From the NCBI GenBank assembly GCA_022846095.1, contig AP025583.1, positions 2,232,001 through 2,296,000 of the forward strand: 64,000 nt of DNA, in the 5' to 3' direction. The DNA is from Oscillospiraceae bacterium (GTDB taxonomy: Bacteria; Bacillota; Clostridia; Oscillospirales; Oscillospiraceae). Numbering within the stretch: the stretch's first letter is position 1; each line of letters begins with the position of its first letter. The position numbers were made by a program, and so were the translations under genes. The notes under the pieces were generated by a model. That model was not told where the DNA came from. It was given only the letters and a program-made list of their open reading frames with translations, and ran no database searches. Shown piece by piece: positions 42,347 to 51,206 of the stretch.

Positions 42347-43744
42347 TTACTTGCCGTGCTTTTCCTTCAGGTACTTGTCCATGGAGGCGGCGGCCTTCTT
42401 GCCCGCGCCCATGGCCAGGATGACGGTGGCCGCGCCGGTGACGGCGTCGCCGCCGGCGTACACGCCCTCGCGGCTGGTGGCCATGGTTTCCTCATCCACC
42501 TGGAGGCATCCCCTTTTGTTGACCTCCAGGCCGGGGGTGGTGGAGCGGATCAGAGGGTTGGGGCTGGTGCCCAGGCTCATGACCACGGTGTCCACGTCCA
42601 GCACGAAGTTGGAGCCCTCCACCACGTGGGGGGTACGGCGGCCGCTGTCGTCGGGGGCGGCCAGGCGCATTTTCACGCACTCCATGCCGCTCACGCGGCC
42701 GTGGCCGTCGTCCAGGATGCGCACGGGGTTGGTGAGGAGCATGAACTCGATGCCCTCCTCCTTGGCGTGGTGGACCTCCTCCTTCCGGGCGGGCATCTCC
42801 TCCTCATCCCGGCGGTAGAGCACGTACACGTGCTTGGCCCCCATGCGCTTGGCGCAGCGGGCGGCGTCCATGGCCACGTTGCCGCCGCCGATGATGGCGG
42901 CGGAGCCGGAGATCTTCAGCGGGGTGTCGTACCCCTCCCGGTAGGCCTTCATCAGGTTGATGCGGGTGAGGTACTCGTTGGCGGAGTACACGCCCGCCAG
43001 GGTCTCGCCCTCGATGCCCATAAACATGGGCAGGCCCGCGCCGGAGCCGATAAACACGGCCTCGTACCCGGCGTCGAACATCTCGTCCACGGCGTAGGTC
43101 TTGCCCACCACCATGTCGGTCTGCAGATCCACGCCCAGGCCGGAGAGCTTGTCCACCTCGTTCTGCACGATGGCCTTGGGCAGGCGGAACTCGGGGATGC
43201 CGTAGACCAGCACGCCGCCGGCGGTGTGGAAGGCCTCGAAGATGGTGACCTCGTAGCCCGCCCTGGCCAGATCGCTGGCGCAGGCCAGGCTGGCGGGGCC
43301 GGAGCCCACCACGGCCACCTTGATGCCGTTGGAGGCGGGCTTCCCGGGCATCTTGTTCACGTTCTCCCGGTACCAGTCGGCCACGAAGCGCTCCAGGCGG
43401 CCGATGGCCACCGGCTCGCCCTTGATGGCGCGCACGCAGCGGGCCTCGCACTGGCTCTCCTGGGGGCAGACGCGGCCGCTGACGCCGGGCAGGGCGTTGG
43501 TGTCGGAGATAATGTCGTAGGCGGCCTGGAAATCCCCCTCGGCCACCTTGGCGATGAACTCGGGGATGCGGATATTTACGGGGCAGCCGCCCACGCAGGG
43601 CTTGTGCTTGCAATTGAGGCAGCGCTGCGCCTCCTCCATGGCCATCTCCCGGGTGTAGCCCAGGGAGACCTCCTCGAAATTGTGGTTGCGGACGTTGGGG
43701 TCCTGTTCCGGCATGGGAACCTTCGTCAGACTCATGTTCGGCAT
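42347..43744 (-). CDS. nfnB: NfnB / glutamate synthase small-chain-like oxidoreductase
   Basis: A 465-residue flavoprotein. The N-terminus has two [4Fe-4S] cysteine sets (CLNCKHKPCVGGCPV and CPQESQCEARCVR), then FAD binding (VAVVGSGPASLACASDLARAG) and NADPH binding (AAIIGGGNVAMDAARCAKRMG). With the next gene on the strand (NfnA) it forms the electron-bifurcating complex that links NADH, NADP+ and ferredoxin. It would be annotated gltA by itself, but no large glutamate synthase subunit is here and the pairing points to Nfn. Confidence 0.9.
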   Translation of the reverse strand: MPNMSLTKVPMPEQDPNVRNHNFEEVSLGYTREMAMEEAQRCLNCKHKPCVGGCPVNIRIPEFIAKVAEGDFQAAYDIISDTNALPGVSGRVCPQESQCEARCVRAIKGEPVAIGRLERFVADWYRENVNKMPGKPASNGIKVAVVGSGPASLACASDLARAGYEVTIFEAFHTAGGVLVYGIPEFRLPKAIVQNEVDKLSGLGVDLQTDMVVGKTYAVDEMFDAGYEAVFIGSGAGLPMFMGIEGETLAGVYSANEYLTRINLMKAYREGYDTPLKISGSAAIIGGGNVAMDAARCAKRMGAKHVYVLYRRDEEEMPARKEEVHHAKEEGIEFMLLTNPVRILDDGHGRVSGMECVKMRLAAPDDSGRRTPHVVEGSNFVLDVDTVVMSLGTSPNPLIRSTTPGLEVNKRGCLQVDEETMATSREGVYAGGDAVTGAATVILAMGAGKKAAASMDKYLKEKHGK

Positions 43745-43762
43745 ACTATTCGGCTCCCTTCC

Positions 43763-44623
43763 TTAATTACCCATCATTTCCCGGCCCAGCTGGTCCATCC
43801 GGCAGGCGTGGCGCTCCTTCTCCTCTGCCTCCCGGTCGCGGTAGACCGTGTTGCGGTTCATCAGCTCGTCAAAGTCCACCTCGTGGCCGTCGAAGTCGGG
43901 GCCGTCCACGCAGGCGAACTTCATCTTGCCGCCCACGGTGACCCGGCAGCCGCCGCACATGCCGGTGCCGTCGATCATAATGGGGTTGAGGCTGACCAGG
44001 GTCTTGATGCCGTAGGGCTCGGTGGTCTTGGAGACGAACTTCATCATGGGGATGGGGCCGATGGCGACCACCGCGTCGTACTGCACGCCGGAGTCGATGA
44101 GCTCCTTGAGCTTGACCGTGACGAAGCCCTGCTCGCCGTAGGTGCCGTCGTCGGTCATGATGTACAGGTTGTCGCTGACCGCCTTGAACTCGTCCTCCAG
44201 GATAACGATGTCCTTGGAGCGGAAGCCCGCGATCACGTCCACGGTGATGCCCGCCGCGTGGCAGCTCTTGGCCTGGGGGTAGGCGATGGCGCAGCCCACG
44301 CCGCCGCCGACCACGCACACCCGCCTGGCGCCCTCGGGCAGCTCGGTGGGGCAGCCCAGGGGACCCACGAAGTCCTTGATGTAACCGCCCTCTTCCATAT
44401 CGGCCAGCAGCTCGGTGGTCAGGCCCACCTTCTGGAAGATAATCGTAACGGTGCCCCGCTCACGGTCGTAGTCCGCGATGGTCAGGGGGATGCGCTCCCC
44501 CTGCTCGTCCAGGCGCAGGATGATGAACTGGCCCGCCTGGGCCTTCTTGGCGATCAGGGGCGCCTCCACCTCCAGCAGCGTAACGCTGGGATTGAGTACC
44601 TTCTTGCGAACAATCTTGACCAT
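43763..44623 (-). CDS. nfnA: NfnA / FAD-[2Fe-2S] subunit
   Basis: A 286-residue ferredoxin-NADP+ reductase-like protein: FAD motif IPLTIADYDRERG, NAD motif VCVVGGGVGCAIAYPQAK, and a [2Fe-2S] site in GMCGGCRVTVGGKMKFACVDGP. In characterised NfnAB this subunit handles NADH. The start at 44623 (MVKIVRKKVLNPS) follows GAGGGAGAAGCGC. It is first in the operon, 18 bases before nfnB. Confidence 0.9.
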   Translation of the reverse strand: MVKIVRKKVLNPSVTLLEVEAPLIAKKAQAGQFIILRLDEQGERIPLTIADYDRERGTVTIIFQKVGLTTELLADMEEGGYIKDFVGPLGCPTELPEGARRVCVVGGGVGCAIAYPQAKSCHAAGITVDVIAGFRSKDIVILEDEFKAVSDNLYIMTDDGTYGEQGFVTVKLKELIDSGVQYDAVVAIGPIPMMKFVSKTTEPYGIKTLVSLNPIMIDGTGMCGGCRVTVGGKMKFACVDGPDFDGHEVDFDELMNRNTVYRDREAEEKERHACRMDQLGREMMGN

Positions 44624-44764
44624 GCGCTTCTCCCTCTTCTTCCGCCGTCCGCGCCTGCCGAGGCAGGCGGCGCGGGCGAATCTCATTTTTACAAATTAAG
44701 ACTATCCAGTTTAGAAAATCATCAATAACAGGGTATTTTTATGGATTTTTATCCTATCAAAAGT

Positions 44765-44793
44765 ACGATAACAGCTTACCGCCACTTTGTCAA
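44765..44793 (-). promoter_or_regulatory. nfn operon promoter
   Basis: Minus strand TTGACA (44788-44793), 17 bases, TATCGT (44765-44770). The leader of about 135 bases carries a strong hairpin (about 44651-44676, CCGCGCCTGCC with GGCAGGCGGCGCGG) close to the start codon. Confidence 0.65.
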
Positions 44794-44871
44794 GAAATAA
44801 ACAATGACAGCCTGACGAAAAAATGGTCCCGCGCGGCCCGCTCCATTGTGGCAAATAACGGCGGGTTCCGG

Positions 44872-46785
44872 TCAGCCCACCGGCGCCCCGGCGGTCAGGG
44901 CCCGGTAGTCCGCCTCCGCCAGGGGCCTGGCGTAGTAGTAGCCCTGAATCCGGTCCGCCCCCATGTCCCGCACCAGGGTGAGCTGCCGCGTGGTCTCCAC
45001 GCCCTCCACCACCACGCGGCAGCCCATGGCGTGGAAGGTGTCGATCAGCGAGCCCAGCAGCAGCCCGGCCTTTTGCTCCCGCTCCGCGCTCTCCAGCAGG
45101 CTGCGGTCGATCTTGACAAACTCGAAGGGCAGGCCGGCCACCATGCCCAGGTTGGAGTAGCCTGTGCCGAAATCGTCCAGGTAGAAGCCCACCCCCGCCC
45201 CGCTCAGGCGGTCCATGACCGCCCGGACGGCCTCCTGGCTGCGGATAAAGACCCGCTCCGTGATCTCCAGCTTAATTTGGCCCGGCGCCACGCCGTAGCG
45301 CTCCAGGGTGCGCAGCACCCGCTGCGCCGCGTCGGGCTCCAGGAACTGCCGGGCGGAGAAGTTGACCGACACCGGCCCCGCGCCGCCCCGGCTGAGGAAG
45401 TCGCACACCTTCTCCAGCACCATCCAGTCCAGCTCCACCACGGCCCCGGACTCCTCCGCCACGTCGATGACCTCGGCGGTGGAGAGGGTCTCCCCCGCTC
45501 CATCGCTCACCCGCAGCAGGGCCTCGGCCGCGCAGGGGCGGCCATCGGCGCAGTCGTAGACGGGCTGGTAGACCACCCAGGCCCCTCCGCCCCCGTTCAG
45601 CGCCCTGTTGATGACCTCCCGCAGGGCACGGCGCCGGTCCACGCGCCCGCACAGGAGCGCGTCGAACTCCAGCACGCAGCACTCGGGCTCGTGCTTGAAC
45701 ACCCGCACGGCGTACTCCAGCCGGTCCACGATCTCCCCCTCGGTGCTGCCGAAGCGGGGGCAGGCCAGCCAGGCCGACCCGCCGTTGAGCCGGCAGCTGC
45801 GGCCGTCCGCCTCCCAGGGGCGGGCGAAGCGGGCGGCGATGGCCGCCTGCACCTTCCTGTGCCCCTCCTCCGCCATGCCGGGGAAGAGCAGGGCGAACTC
45901 CACCCCGCTGAACCGGCAGACCACCGCCCTGCGGTCCAGGCCCTCCAGGAAGGCGGCCACCTGGCGCAGGAACTGGTCCCCGGCCTCGTGCCCGAACTCG
46001 CCGTTGACCTCGCCGAAGGAGCGCAGGCACACCATGGCGCAGTAGAAGGGCTCCCCCCGCCTGCGGCACAGCCCCGCCGCCCGGAAAAAGGCGCTGCGGC
46101 TTGAAAGCCCGGTCAGATAGTCGGTGCTGATGCGCTGGCTCTGGAAGTTGAAGTAGAGCACCAGCAGCACACAGGCCTGGATAAAGCCGGTCATCATCAG
46201 CTCGGGCCGCAGGTACTGTATCGTGCCCAGGATCACCGCCACCGGCGGCAGGGTGAGCATCATGCGGTGGACCTCCCGCCGGGCGGTGCGGAAGCCCTTA
46301 ACATAACACATCACCAACAGCAGGCAGCAGATCACCAGCAGCAGGTAGTTGATGCGGTTGAGCGGGCCGCGCACGTAGGCCCCGCCCGCCTCCAGCCGGA
46401 AGATGAGGCCGGTGGCGGGGTTGGTGCACACCACCGCCAGAACGGCCGCCATGCAGGCCCCCAGCACCCACCGCGCCCGGCGCAGGCAGGCGCCCTTCCC
46501 GTGGATGATGAACACCAGGTAGTAGGTCAGGATGGCCTCCATCACTGCCACGCCGGTGAAATAGAGCAGGTTGAGCAGGGAGCAGACCCAAAGGGGCAGC
46601 AGGCCGGGCACGGCCATCAGCGCCACCGTTCCGACGTCCAGCACCGTGGACCCCAGCGCGAAACCCAGGCAGAAGCGGTACAGCTTGGTCTGGGGCAGCC
46701 GGGTGTAGTACCTCTCGTGGGAGAACAGGGCCACCAGCACCAGCACCACACAGGCCAGATACTCCGGCAGTATATTCCAGCTCAT
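44872..46785 (-). CDS. Membrane GGDEF-EAL protein, likely c-di-GMP phosphodiesterase
   Basis: A 637-residue protein. About six N-terminal membrane helices (1-220), a GGDEF domain (about 225-375) and an EAL domain (about 385-630). The cyclase motif is degenerate (RFSGVEFALL in place of GGDEF), so it should not make c-di-GMP. The EAL domain keeps EALLRV, EITER, DDFGTGYSN and VVEGVET, so it should hydrolyse it. An HD-GYP protein of the same pathway is near 58.5 kb. It stands alone. Confidence 0.9.
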   Translation of the reverse strand: MSWNILPEYLACVVLVLVALFSHERYYTRLPQTKLYRFCLGFALGSTVLDVGTVALMAVPGLLPLWVCSLLNLLYFTGVAVMEAILTYYLVFIIHGKGACLRRARWVLGACMAAVLAVVCTNPATGLIFRLEAGGAYVRGPLNRINYLLLVICCLLLVMCYVKGFRTARREVHRMMLTLPPVAVILGTIQYLRPELMMTGFIQACVLLVLYFNFQSQRISTDYLTGLSSRSAFFRAAGLCRRRGEPFYCAMVCLRSFGEVNGEFGHEAGDQFLRQVAAFLEGLDRRAVVCRFSGVEFALLFPGMAEEGHRKVQAAIAARFARPWEADGRSCRLNGGSAWLACPRFGSTEGEIVDRLEYAVRVFKHEPECCVLEFDALLCGRVDRRRALREVINRALNGGGGAWVVYQPVYDCADGRPCAAEALLRVSDGAGETLSTAEVIDVAEESGAVVELDWMVLEKVCDFLSRGGAGPVSVNFSARQFLEPDAAQRVLRTLERYGVAPGQIKLEITERVFIRSQEAVRAVMDRLSGAGVGFYLDDFGTGYSNLGMVAGLPFEFVKIDRSLLESAEREQKAGLLLGSLIDTFHAMGCRVVVEGVETTRQLTLVRDMGADRIQGYYYARPLAEADYRALTAGAPVG

Positions 46786-46945
46786 ACCCTTCCCCCACTT
46801 TCAATCCGCGCCTCATACCCATAAAACGTCTCGGTTCATTGAATTAATCATACCGTCTGCATCGGAAAAAATCCAGTGGTTTAGTTAAATTTTAAGAAAA
46901 TGCGCCTGTTCCCAGACGCTTCCTGTTACCAAGCAGGCATGAAAA

Positions 46946-46970
46946 ACCGGGCGGGGAGGCCCCGCCCGGT
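46946..46970 (-). terminator. Terminator of the two-component/ABC operon
   Basis: A perfect 11-base-pair stem ACCGGGCGGGG with an AGG loop and, on the minus strand, TTTTT; it touches the kinase stop codon. Confidence 0.85.
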
Positions 46971-47863
46971 CAGTTCCATACAATTGTAACAGTGAACATA
47001 CCCTGCGCCAGCTCCGCCGAAACCCGGGCCCCCATCCGGCCGCACAGGGCCTTGACGATGGCCAGCCCCAGGCCGGTGTTCCGGCCGGTGCGCATCTTGT
47101 CCGCGGTGAAGAAGCGGTCGAACACGTGGGGCAGATCCTCCGCCGACAGCCCGTCCGCCCCGTTGGACACCCGGCTGACCACCCGCCCGTCCTCCACGCG
47201 CAGCGAAACGTCCATACGCTGCGCGCCGTGGTCCAGGGCGTTGCGCAGCAGGTTGGTGAACACCCGCAGCACCGCGCCGCCGTCCGCCGTCACCGGGGGG
47301 ACGTTCTCGTCCAGCGCCACGCGCACGTCGAAGCCCGCGTCGGTGAAGTCCCCGTAGAAGGAGGCCAAAAGGGAGCGCAGCACCTGGCCCACGTCCACCG
47401 CCTCCCGCTCCAGGGGGAACTCGCCCCCCTCCAGCCGGGACAGGTCGTAGAAGCTGGTGATGAGGCTTTGAAGGGCCTTGGCCCGCCCCGTCACCACGGC
47501 CAGGTACTCCCGCCGCTCCTCCTCCCCCAGGGCGGGGTCGTCCAGGAGCTGGAGGTAGCCCAGGATGGAGGTCAGGGGGGTGCGCAGGTCGTGGGAGATG
47601 TTGGCGATCTGCCTGCGCAGCTCGGCCTCCCGCTCCCGGTAGGCCGCCGCATCGCTGCGGCGCAGCTCCAGCAGGCCGTCCACCGCGGCCACCAGCTCCT
47701 CCGCCGCCCCGTTGGGCGCGGCCAGGCTCAGCCGGGCGGTGGAGCCCGATTCCACGTTCTCGCGCAGCTGCCGGGCCGCGGAGCGCAGGCTGCGCTCCGA
47801 CGTGTAGACCCGCAGGCACAGCCCCAGGCAGGCCAGGGCCAAAAGGATGATGATAGCGAGCAC
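46970..47863 (-). CDS. Sensor histidine kinase without a large sensor domain
   Basis: A 297-residue kinase: one N-terminal membrane helix (LAIIILLALACLGLCLRV), a short linker, the phosphoacceptor helix RQIANISHDLRTPLTSILGYL, and an ATPase domain (NLLRNALDHG, DRFFTADK, NTGLGLAIVKALCG). There is almost no external domain, as in kinases that sense through a partner transporter. The start is GTG 47863, with GAGGTGG seven bases upstream. It is last in the ABC module and pairs with the regulator at 50462. Confidence 0.88.
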   Translation of the reverse strand: MLAIIILLALACLGLCLRVYTSERSLRSAARQLRENVESGSTARLSLAAPNGAAEELVAAVDGLLELRRSDAAAYREREAELRRQIANISHDLRTPLTSILGYLQLLDDPALGEEERREYLAVVTGRAKALQSLITSFYDLSRLEGGEFPLEREAVDVGQVLRSLLASFYGDFTDAGFDVRVALDENVPPVTADGGAVLRVFTNLLRNALDHGAQRMDVSLRVEDGRVVSRVSNGADGLSAEDLPHVFDRFFTADKMRTGRNTGLGLAIVKALCGRMGARVSAELAQGMFTVTIVWN

Positions 47864-47879
47864 AGGTCCACCTCGTTCC

Positions 47880-47905
47880 GGGCCGATGCGGGTATCGGCC
47901 CCTAC
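47880..47905. repeat. REP-like palindrome, copy 1
   Basis: A 26-base element of the form GGGCCGATG...CATCGGCCCCTAC-like (here with GCGGGTATC in the middle). It lies between the permease and kinase genes and overlaps the permease stop codon (TAG). Confidence 0.7.
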
Positions 47906-48654
47906 AATATCTGTCTGCGCCGGAACACGCCCAGGCCCGCCGCGCCGGACAGCGCCAGCCACCCCAGGCCGATAGCCCAGCTCCGGAGCATAAAGCCCGC
48001 CGTCTGCGACCCCAAGAGCTGGCTGAACGGAGTGACGGGCATCAGGCTGACCAGCAGCTCCAGCAGGCGGCTGAACGGGTTGCCGCGGATCATGGACGCC
48101 AGCCCCAGCACCGTCGGCACCACGTTCAGGGAAAAAAACAGGGCCGCGGCCGCCGCCAGCTCGCTCTTCACGAGGAAGAATACCGCCACGCTCAGGCCCA
48201 GCATACCCACCCAAAGCGGCAGGGCGGCCAGCACCGCCCAGCCCAGCAGCGCCAGGCTCGCACGAATGGCGGCGGGATCCCCCGCGCCCCCGGAGGCCAG
48301 CCAGGCCGCGCCCAGGTAGAAGCCCAGCAGCAGCGCGCAGGAGGCCAGGCCGGTAAGCAGCGCGGCGCAGAGCTTGCCCAGGTAGATGCGCCGGCGGGGC
48401 AGGCCGAAGGAGATCTCATTTTTCAGGGTGCCAATCTTGTACTGGTCGGAGAAGACCATGTCCGCCAAAAAGATGCTCAGGTACAATCCCAGAAGCATGG
48501 TGGCGGCGCCCAGCTCCACCAAATCGCTGAAATCCCTGTGCCATGCGCTCATCACGGCGAACAGGCCCTCCAGCCCCAGCATCACCGCCAGCAGCACCCA
48601 GAGGTATTTGCGGCGGCGGAGCTTCCACAGCTCCGCGCGGATATAGTTGAGCAT
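47902..48654 (-). CDS. ABC permease, LanE/LanG-like (second)
   Basis: A 250-residue membrane protein with about six helices. The opening MLNYIRAELWKLRRRKYLWVLL and the cytoplasmic FSDQYKIGTLKNEISFGLPR are shared with the first permease and with bacitracin/lantibiotic-immunity permeases. It likely forms the channel with its partner. It follows the first permease by 24 bases. Confidence 0.85.
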   Translation of the reverse strand: MLNYIRAELWKLRRRKYLWVLLAVMLGLEGLFAVMSAWHRDFSDLVELGAATMLLGLYLSIFLADMVFSDQYKIGTLKNEISFGLPRRRIYLGKLCAALLTGLASCALLLGFYLGAAWLASGGAGDPAAIRASLALLGWAVLAALPLWVGMLGLSVAVFFLVKSELAAAAALFFSLNVVPTVLGLASMIRGNPFSRLLELLVSLMPVTPFSQLLGSQTAGFMLRSWAIGLGWLALSGAAGLGVFRRRQIL

Positions 48655-48678
48655 CGTCTCCGCCCCCTTGCCGCCGTC

Positions 48679-49446
48679 TCAGCTGATTTCCTTTTTCCGG
48701 TACACGATAAGGCCCACTCCGGTGGCCAGCACGAACCAGCACGCGCCGATGGCGGCGCTCTGGCCGAGGAAGGCCCAGTCCCCCACGGAGCTTCGCGCCA
48801 GATCCAGCGGTGTGGTGAGCATCACCCGGTAGAGCGCGTAAAACACCTGCCCCGCGGTGCCCTTGAGCAGCATGGACATGAGCTGAAAAATCTGCCCCAC
48901 GCCCACGAACACCCCCACCACCAGGAAGGAGCCCACGGTGGAGCTTTTGATAAGGAAAAAGATCATGTTGACCAGGGCCTGGGCGCCCAGCCACAGAGGC
49001 AGGGCGGTCAGCAGGATAAAGCCCACCGCCTTCATCGCCGCGGCGTCGGCCGCGGGGTCGTGGGGCAGGAAGAGCCAGCACATGGCCATGTAGGCCCCCA
49101 CGAACACGGCGCACAGCGCCAGGGCCGTCACGCACTCCACAATGAGCTTGCCCAGGAAGATCCGGGTGCGGGGCACCCCGTAGGACACCTCGTTTTTCAT
49201 AGTGTTGAACTTGTACTGCTCGGAGAAGACCAGATCCCCGGTGAGGATGGTGCAGTAGAGGCCCACGGTGAGCAAGTTGGCCAGCGTGGACACCCCGAAG
49301 TCGAAGCCCACGTTGTTGCCGTTGGCGTTGGTGAAGGCCCAGCCCGCCACCAGCAGCCCCTCGCACAGCAGCATAATCAGGATGAAGAGATAGAGGTAGC
49401 GGCGGTGGGTGACCTTGTAGAGCTCGGCGCGGATATAATCAAGCAT
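48679..49446 (-). CDS. ABC permease, LanE/LanG-like (first)
   Basis: A 255-residue permease with about six helices; the opening MLDYIRAELYKVTHRRYLYL and FSEQYKFNTMKNEVSYGVPR mirror the second permease, so the pair arose by duplication. The ATG at 49446 overlaps the ATPase stop by eight bases and has GGGGGTG upstream. Confidence 0.86.
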   Translation of the reverse strand: MLDYIRAELYKVTHRRYLYLFILIMLLCEGLLVAGWAFTNANGNNVGFDFGVSTLANLLTVGLYCTILTGDLVFSEQYKFNTMKNEVSYGVPRTRIFLGKLIVECVTALALCAVFVGAYMAMCWLFLPHDPAADAAAMKAVGFILLTALPLWLGAQALVNMIFFLIKSSTVGSFLVVGVFVGVGQIFQLMSMLLKGTAGQVFYALYRVMLTTPLDLARSSVGDWAFLGQSAAIGACWFVLATGVGLIVYRKKEIS

Positions 49447-50362
49447 GGCGGACACCCCCGATCAGGGACAGGAAGTAGTCCTCCAGGTTGGCGCCCTTGC
49501 TCTCGATGGAGGAGAGGGCCACGCCCCCGTCCACCAGCAGCCGGGTGACCCGCTGGGGCTCGTCCAGGTGGCAGTAGAGGCGGATTACCCCGCCGGGCAG
49601 CACCTCGTAGTCCCGCGCGCCCAGCTCCCGCTCCAGCAGCAGGGCGGCCTTGGCCGCGTCATCCACCCGCAGCTCAATGCAGGCCCGGCACTTCTCGGCC
49701 AGGGCGCGGGCGGAGATCTGCTCCACCATCACGCCGCCGTCGATAAAGCCGTAGTGGGTGGCCAGGTTGGCAAGCTCCGTGAGGATGTGGCTGGAGATAA
49801 AGATGGTGGTCTGCCGCCTGTGGTTGAGATCCAGCAGGATGTTGCGGAACTCCACGATGCCCTCCGGGTCCAGGCCGTTGATGGGCTCGTCCAGCAGCAG
49901 CAGGTCCGGGTGGTTCATCAGCGCCAGCCCCAGGCCCAGGCGCTGCTTCATGCCCAGGGAGAAGTTTTTAAACTTCTTCTTCCCCGTGTCCGCCAGGCCC
50001 ACCAGCTCCAGCGCCTCGTCCACCACGGCCCGGCCGGGGATGCCCCGCTGCAGGCGGTAGTACTCCAGGTTGTCCCGGGCGTTCAGGTAGGGGTAGAAGC
50101 TGGGGTTCTCCACCATGGCCCCGGTGCGGGCGCGCATGCGCTCCTGCTCCCGCTCGCCGGAGGCCCCGAAGAGGGAGATCTCCCCGCCGGTGGGCACCGT
50201 CTGGGACGTGACCATGCGGATGATGGTGGTCTTGCCCGCCCCGTTGCGGCCCACCAGGCCGTAGATCTGCCCCTTCTCAATGGCCAGGTTCACGCCCTCC
50301 ACCGCGGTGGCGTTGCCGTACCGCTTGGTGAGGCTGCGCGTGACCAGCACGTTTTCTGTCAT
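49439..50362 (-). CDS. ABC transporter ATPase of antimicrobial-peptide type
   Basis: A 307-residue ATPase: Walker A GRNGAGKTTI, signature FSLGMKQRLGLG, Walker B LLLLDEPINGLDP (note INGLDP, usual in LanF/BcrA). The C-terminal 90 residues are a regulatory extension. With two permeases, a response regulator and a kinase it makes a complete lantibiotic-immunity-like (LanFEG) module: a sensing and expelling system for wall-active peptides. Actual ligand unknown. Confidence 0.9.
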   Translation of the reverse strand: MTENVLVTRSLTKRYGNATAVEGVNLAIEKGQIYGLVGRNGAGKTTIIRMVTSQTVPTGGEISLFGASGEREQERMRARTGAMVENPSFYPYLNARDNLEYYRLQRGIPGRAVVDEALELVGLADTGKKKFKNFSLGMKQRLGLGLALMNHPDLLLLDEPINGLDPEGIVEFRNILLDLNHRRQTTIFISSHILTELANLATHYGFIDGGVMVEQISARALAEKCRACIELRVDDAAKAALLLERELGARDYEVLPGGVIRLYCHLDEPQRVTRLLVDGGVALSSIESKGANLEDYFLSLIGGVRHA

Positions 50363-50412
50363 GTGGCATCAACCTTTCCTTGGGAGCCGCCCGGCTCCCT
50401 GACTGTGATGCC

Positions 50413-50418
50413 ATTATA
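50413..50418 (-). promoter_or_regulatory. Candidate -10 of the ABC operon
   Basis: A perfect TATAAT on the minus strand about 50 bases before the ATPase start. No good -35 is seen at the right distance, as expected for a promoter needing an activator such as the adjacent response regulator. Confidence 0.4.
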
Positions 50419-50461
50419 ACGGCAAGTCAACAAGGCGCGCTAAAGCAAACGTGAAGAAAGT

Positions 50462-51154
50462 TTAAAGATCCCCCAGCTTGAAGCCGATGCCCCAAACGGT
50501 CTTGATATACTCCCCCTCGCTCACCCTGCCCAGCTTGGAGCGCAGGTTGGAGATATGCACGTTCACCGTGTTGTCGTCCCCGAAGTACTCCCCGCCCCAG
50601 ACCTGCTCGTAGAGCTGCTCCCGGGTAAAGACCTTCTTGGGGTGCTCCATCAGCAGCTTGAGGATGTCGAACTCCCGGGCGGTCACCGCCACGGCCTTCC
50701 CCCCGGCGGTGACGGTGACGCTGTCCTTGTCCAGCACCAGATCCCCGTGGGTGAGCACCGCGCCGGACGCGCCGGGGCCGGAGAACTGCTTGTACCGCCG
50801 CAGCTGGGCCTCCACCCGGGCCAGCACCTCCGCGTTGTCGAAGGGCTTGGGGATGAAGTCGTCCGCCCCCAGCTTGAGCACGTTCACCCGGCTGTCCAGC
50901 CCCGCCTTGGCGGAGAGCACGATGATGGGCATGGTCTTTTTGCTGCGCATGCGGGCGATGAACTCCTCCCCGGTCAGGCCGGGCAGCATCAGGTCCAGCA
51001 GCACCAGATCGTATTCGTACTGCTCCGCCCAGAGCACCGCCTCGCTGCCCGAAAAGGCCGGGCGGCAGCAGTAGCCCGCGTTCTCCAGGATTTTGCAAAG
51101 CAGCTTGTTGATGTCGGCGTCGTCCTCGACGACCAGGATATTGCAGGCGTCCAT
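50462..51154 (-). CDS. OmpR-family response regulator
   Basis: A 230-residue regulator: receiver domain (about 1-118) with the acidic pair EDDAD, phospho-Asp in LVLLDLMLPG and Lys in VLSAKAGLD; winged-helix DNA-binding domain (about 135-228) with TAREFDILKLLMEHP and YEQVWGGEYFGDDNTVNVHI. It heads the ABC module and, with the kinase at 46970, probably controls the TATAAT promoter between it and the ATPase gene. Confidence 0.92.
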   Translation of the reverse strand: MDACNILVVEDDADINKLLCKILENAGYCCRPAFSGSEAVLWAEQYEYDLVLLDLMLPGLTGEEFIARMRSKKTMPIIVLSAKAGLDSRVNVLKLGADDFIPKPFDNAEVLARVEAQLRRYKQFSGPGASGAVLTHGDLVLDKDSVTVTAGGKAVAVTAREFDILKLLMEHPKKVFTREQLYEQVWGGEYFGDDNTVNVHISNLRSKLGRVSEGEYIKTVWGIGFKLGDL

Positions 51155-51180
51155 TGTGTCCTCCTCATTTCATTCAAAGC

Positions 51181-51206
51181 GGGCCGGTGTGGGCATCGGC
51201 CCCTAC
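51181..51206. repeat. REP-like palindrome, copy 2
   Basis: A 26-base copy of the same element as at 47880, with GGTGTGGGCATC in the middle. Its CTAC end provides the TAG stop codon of rqcH. Confidence 0.7.
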
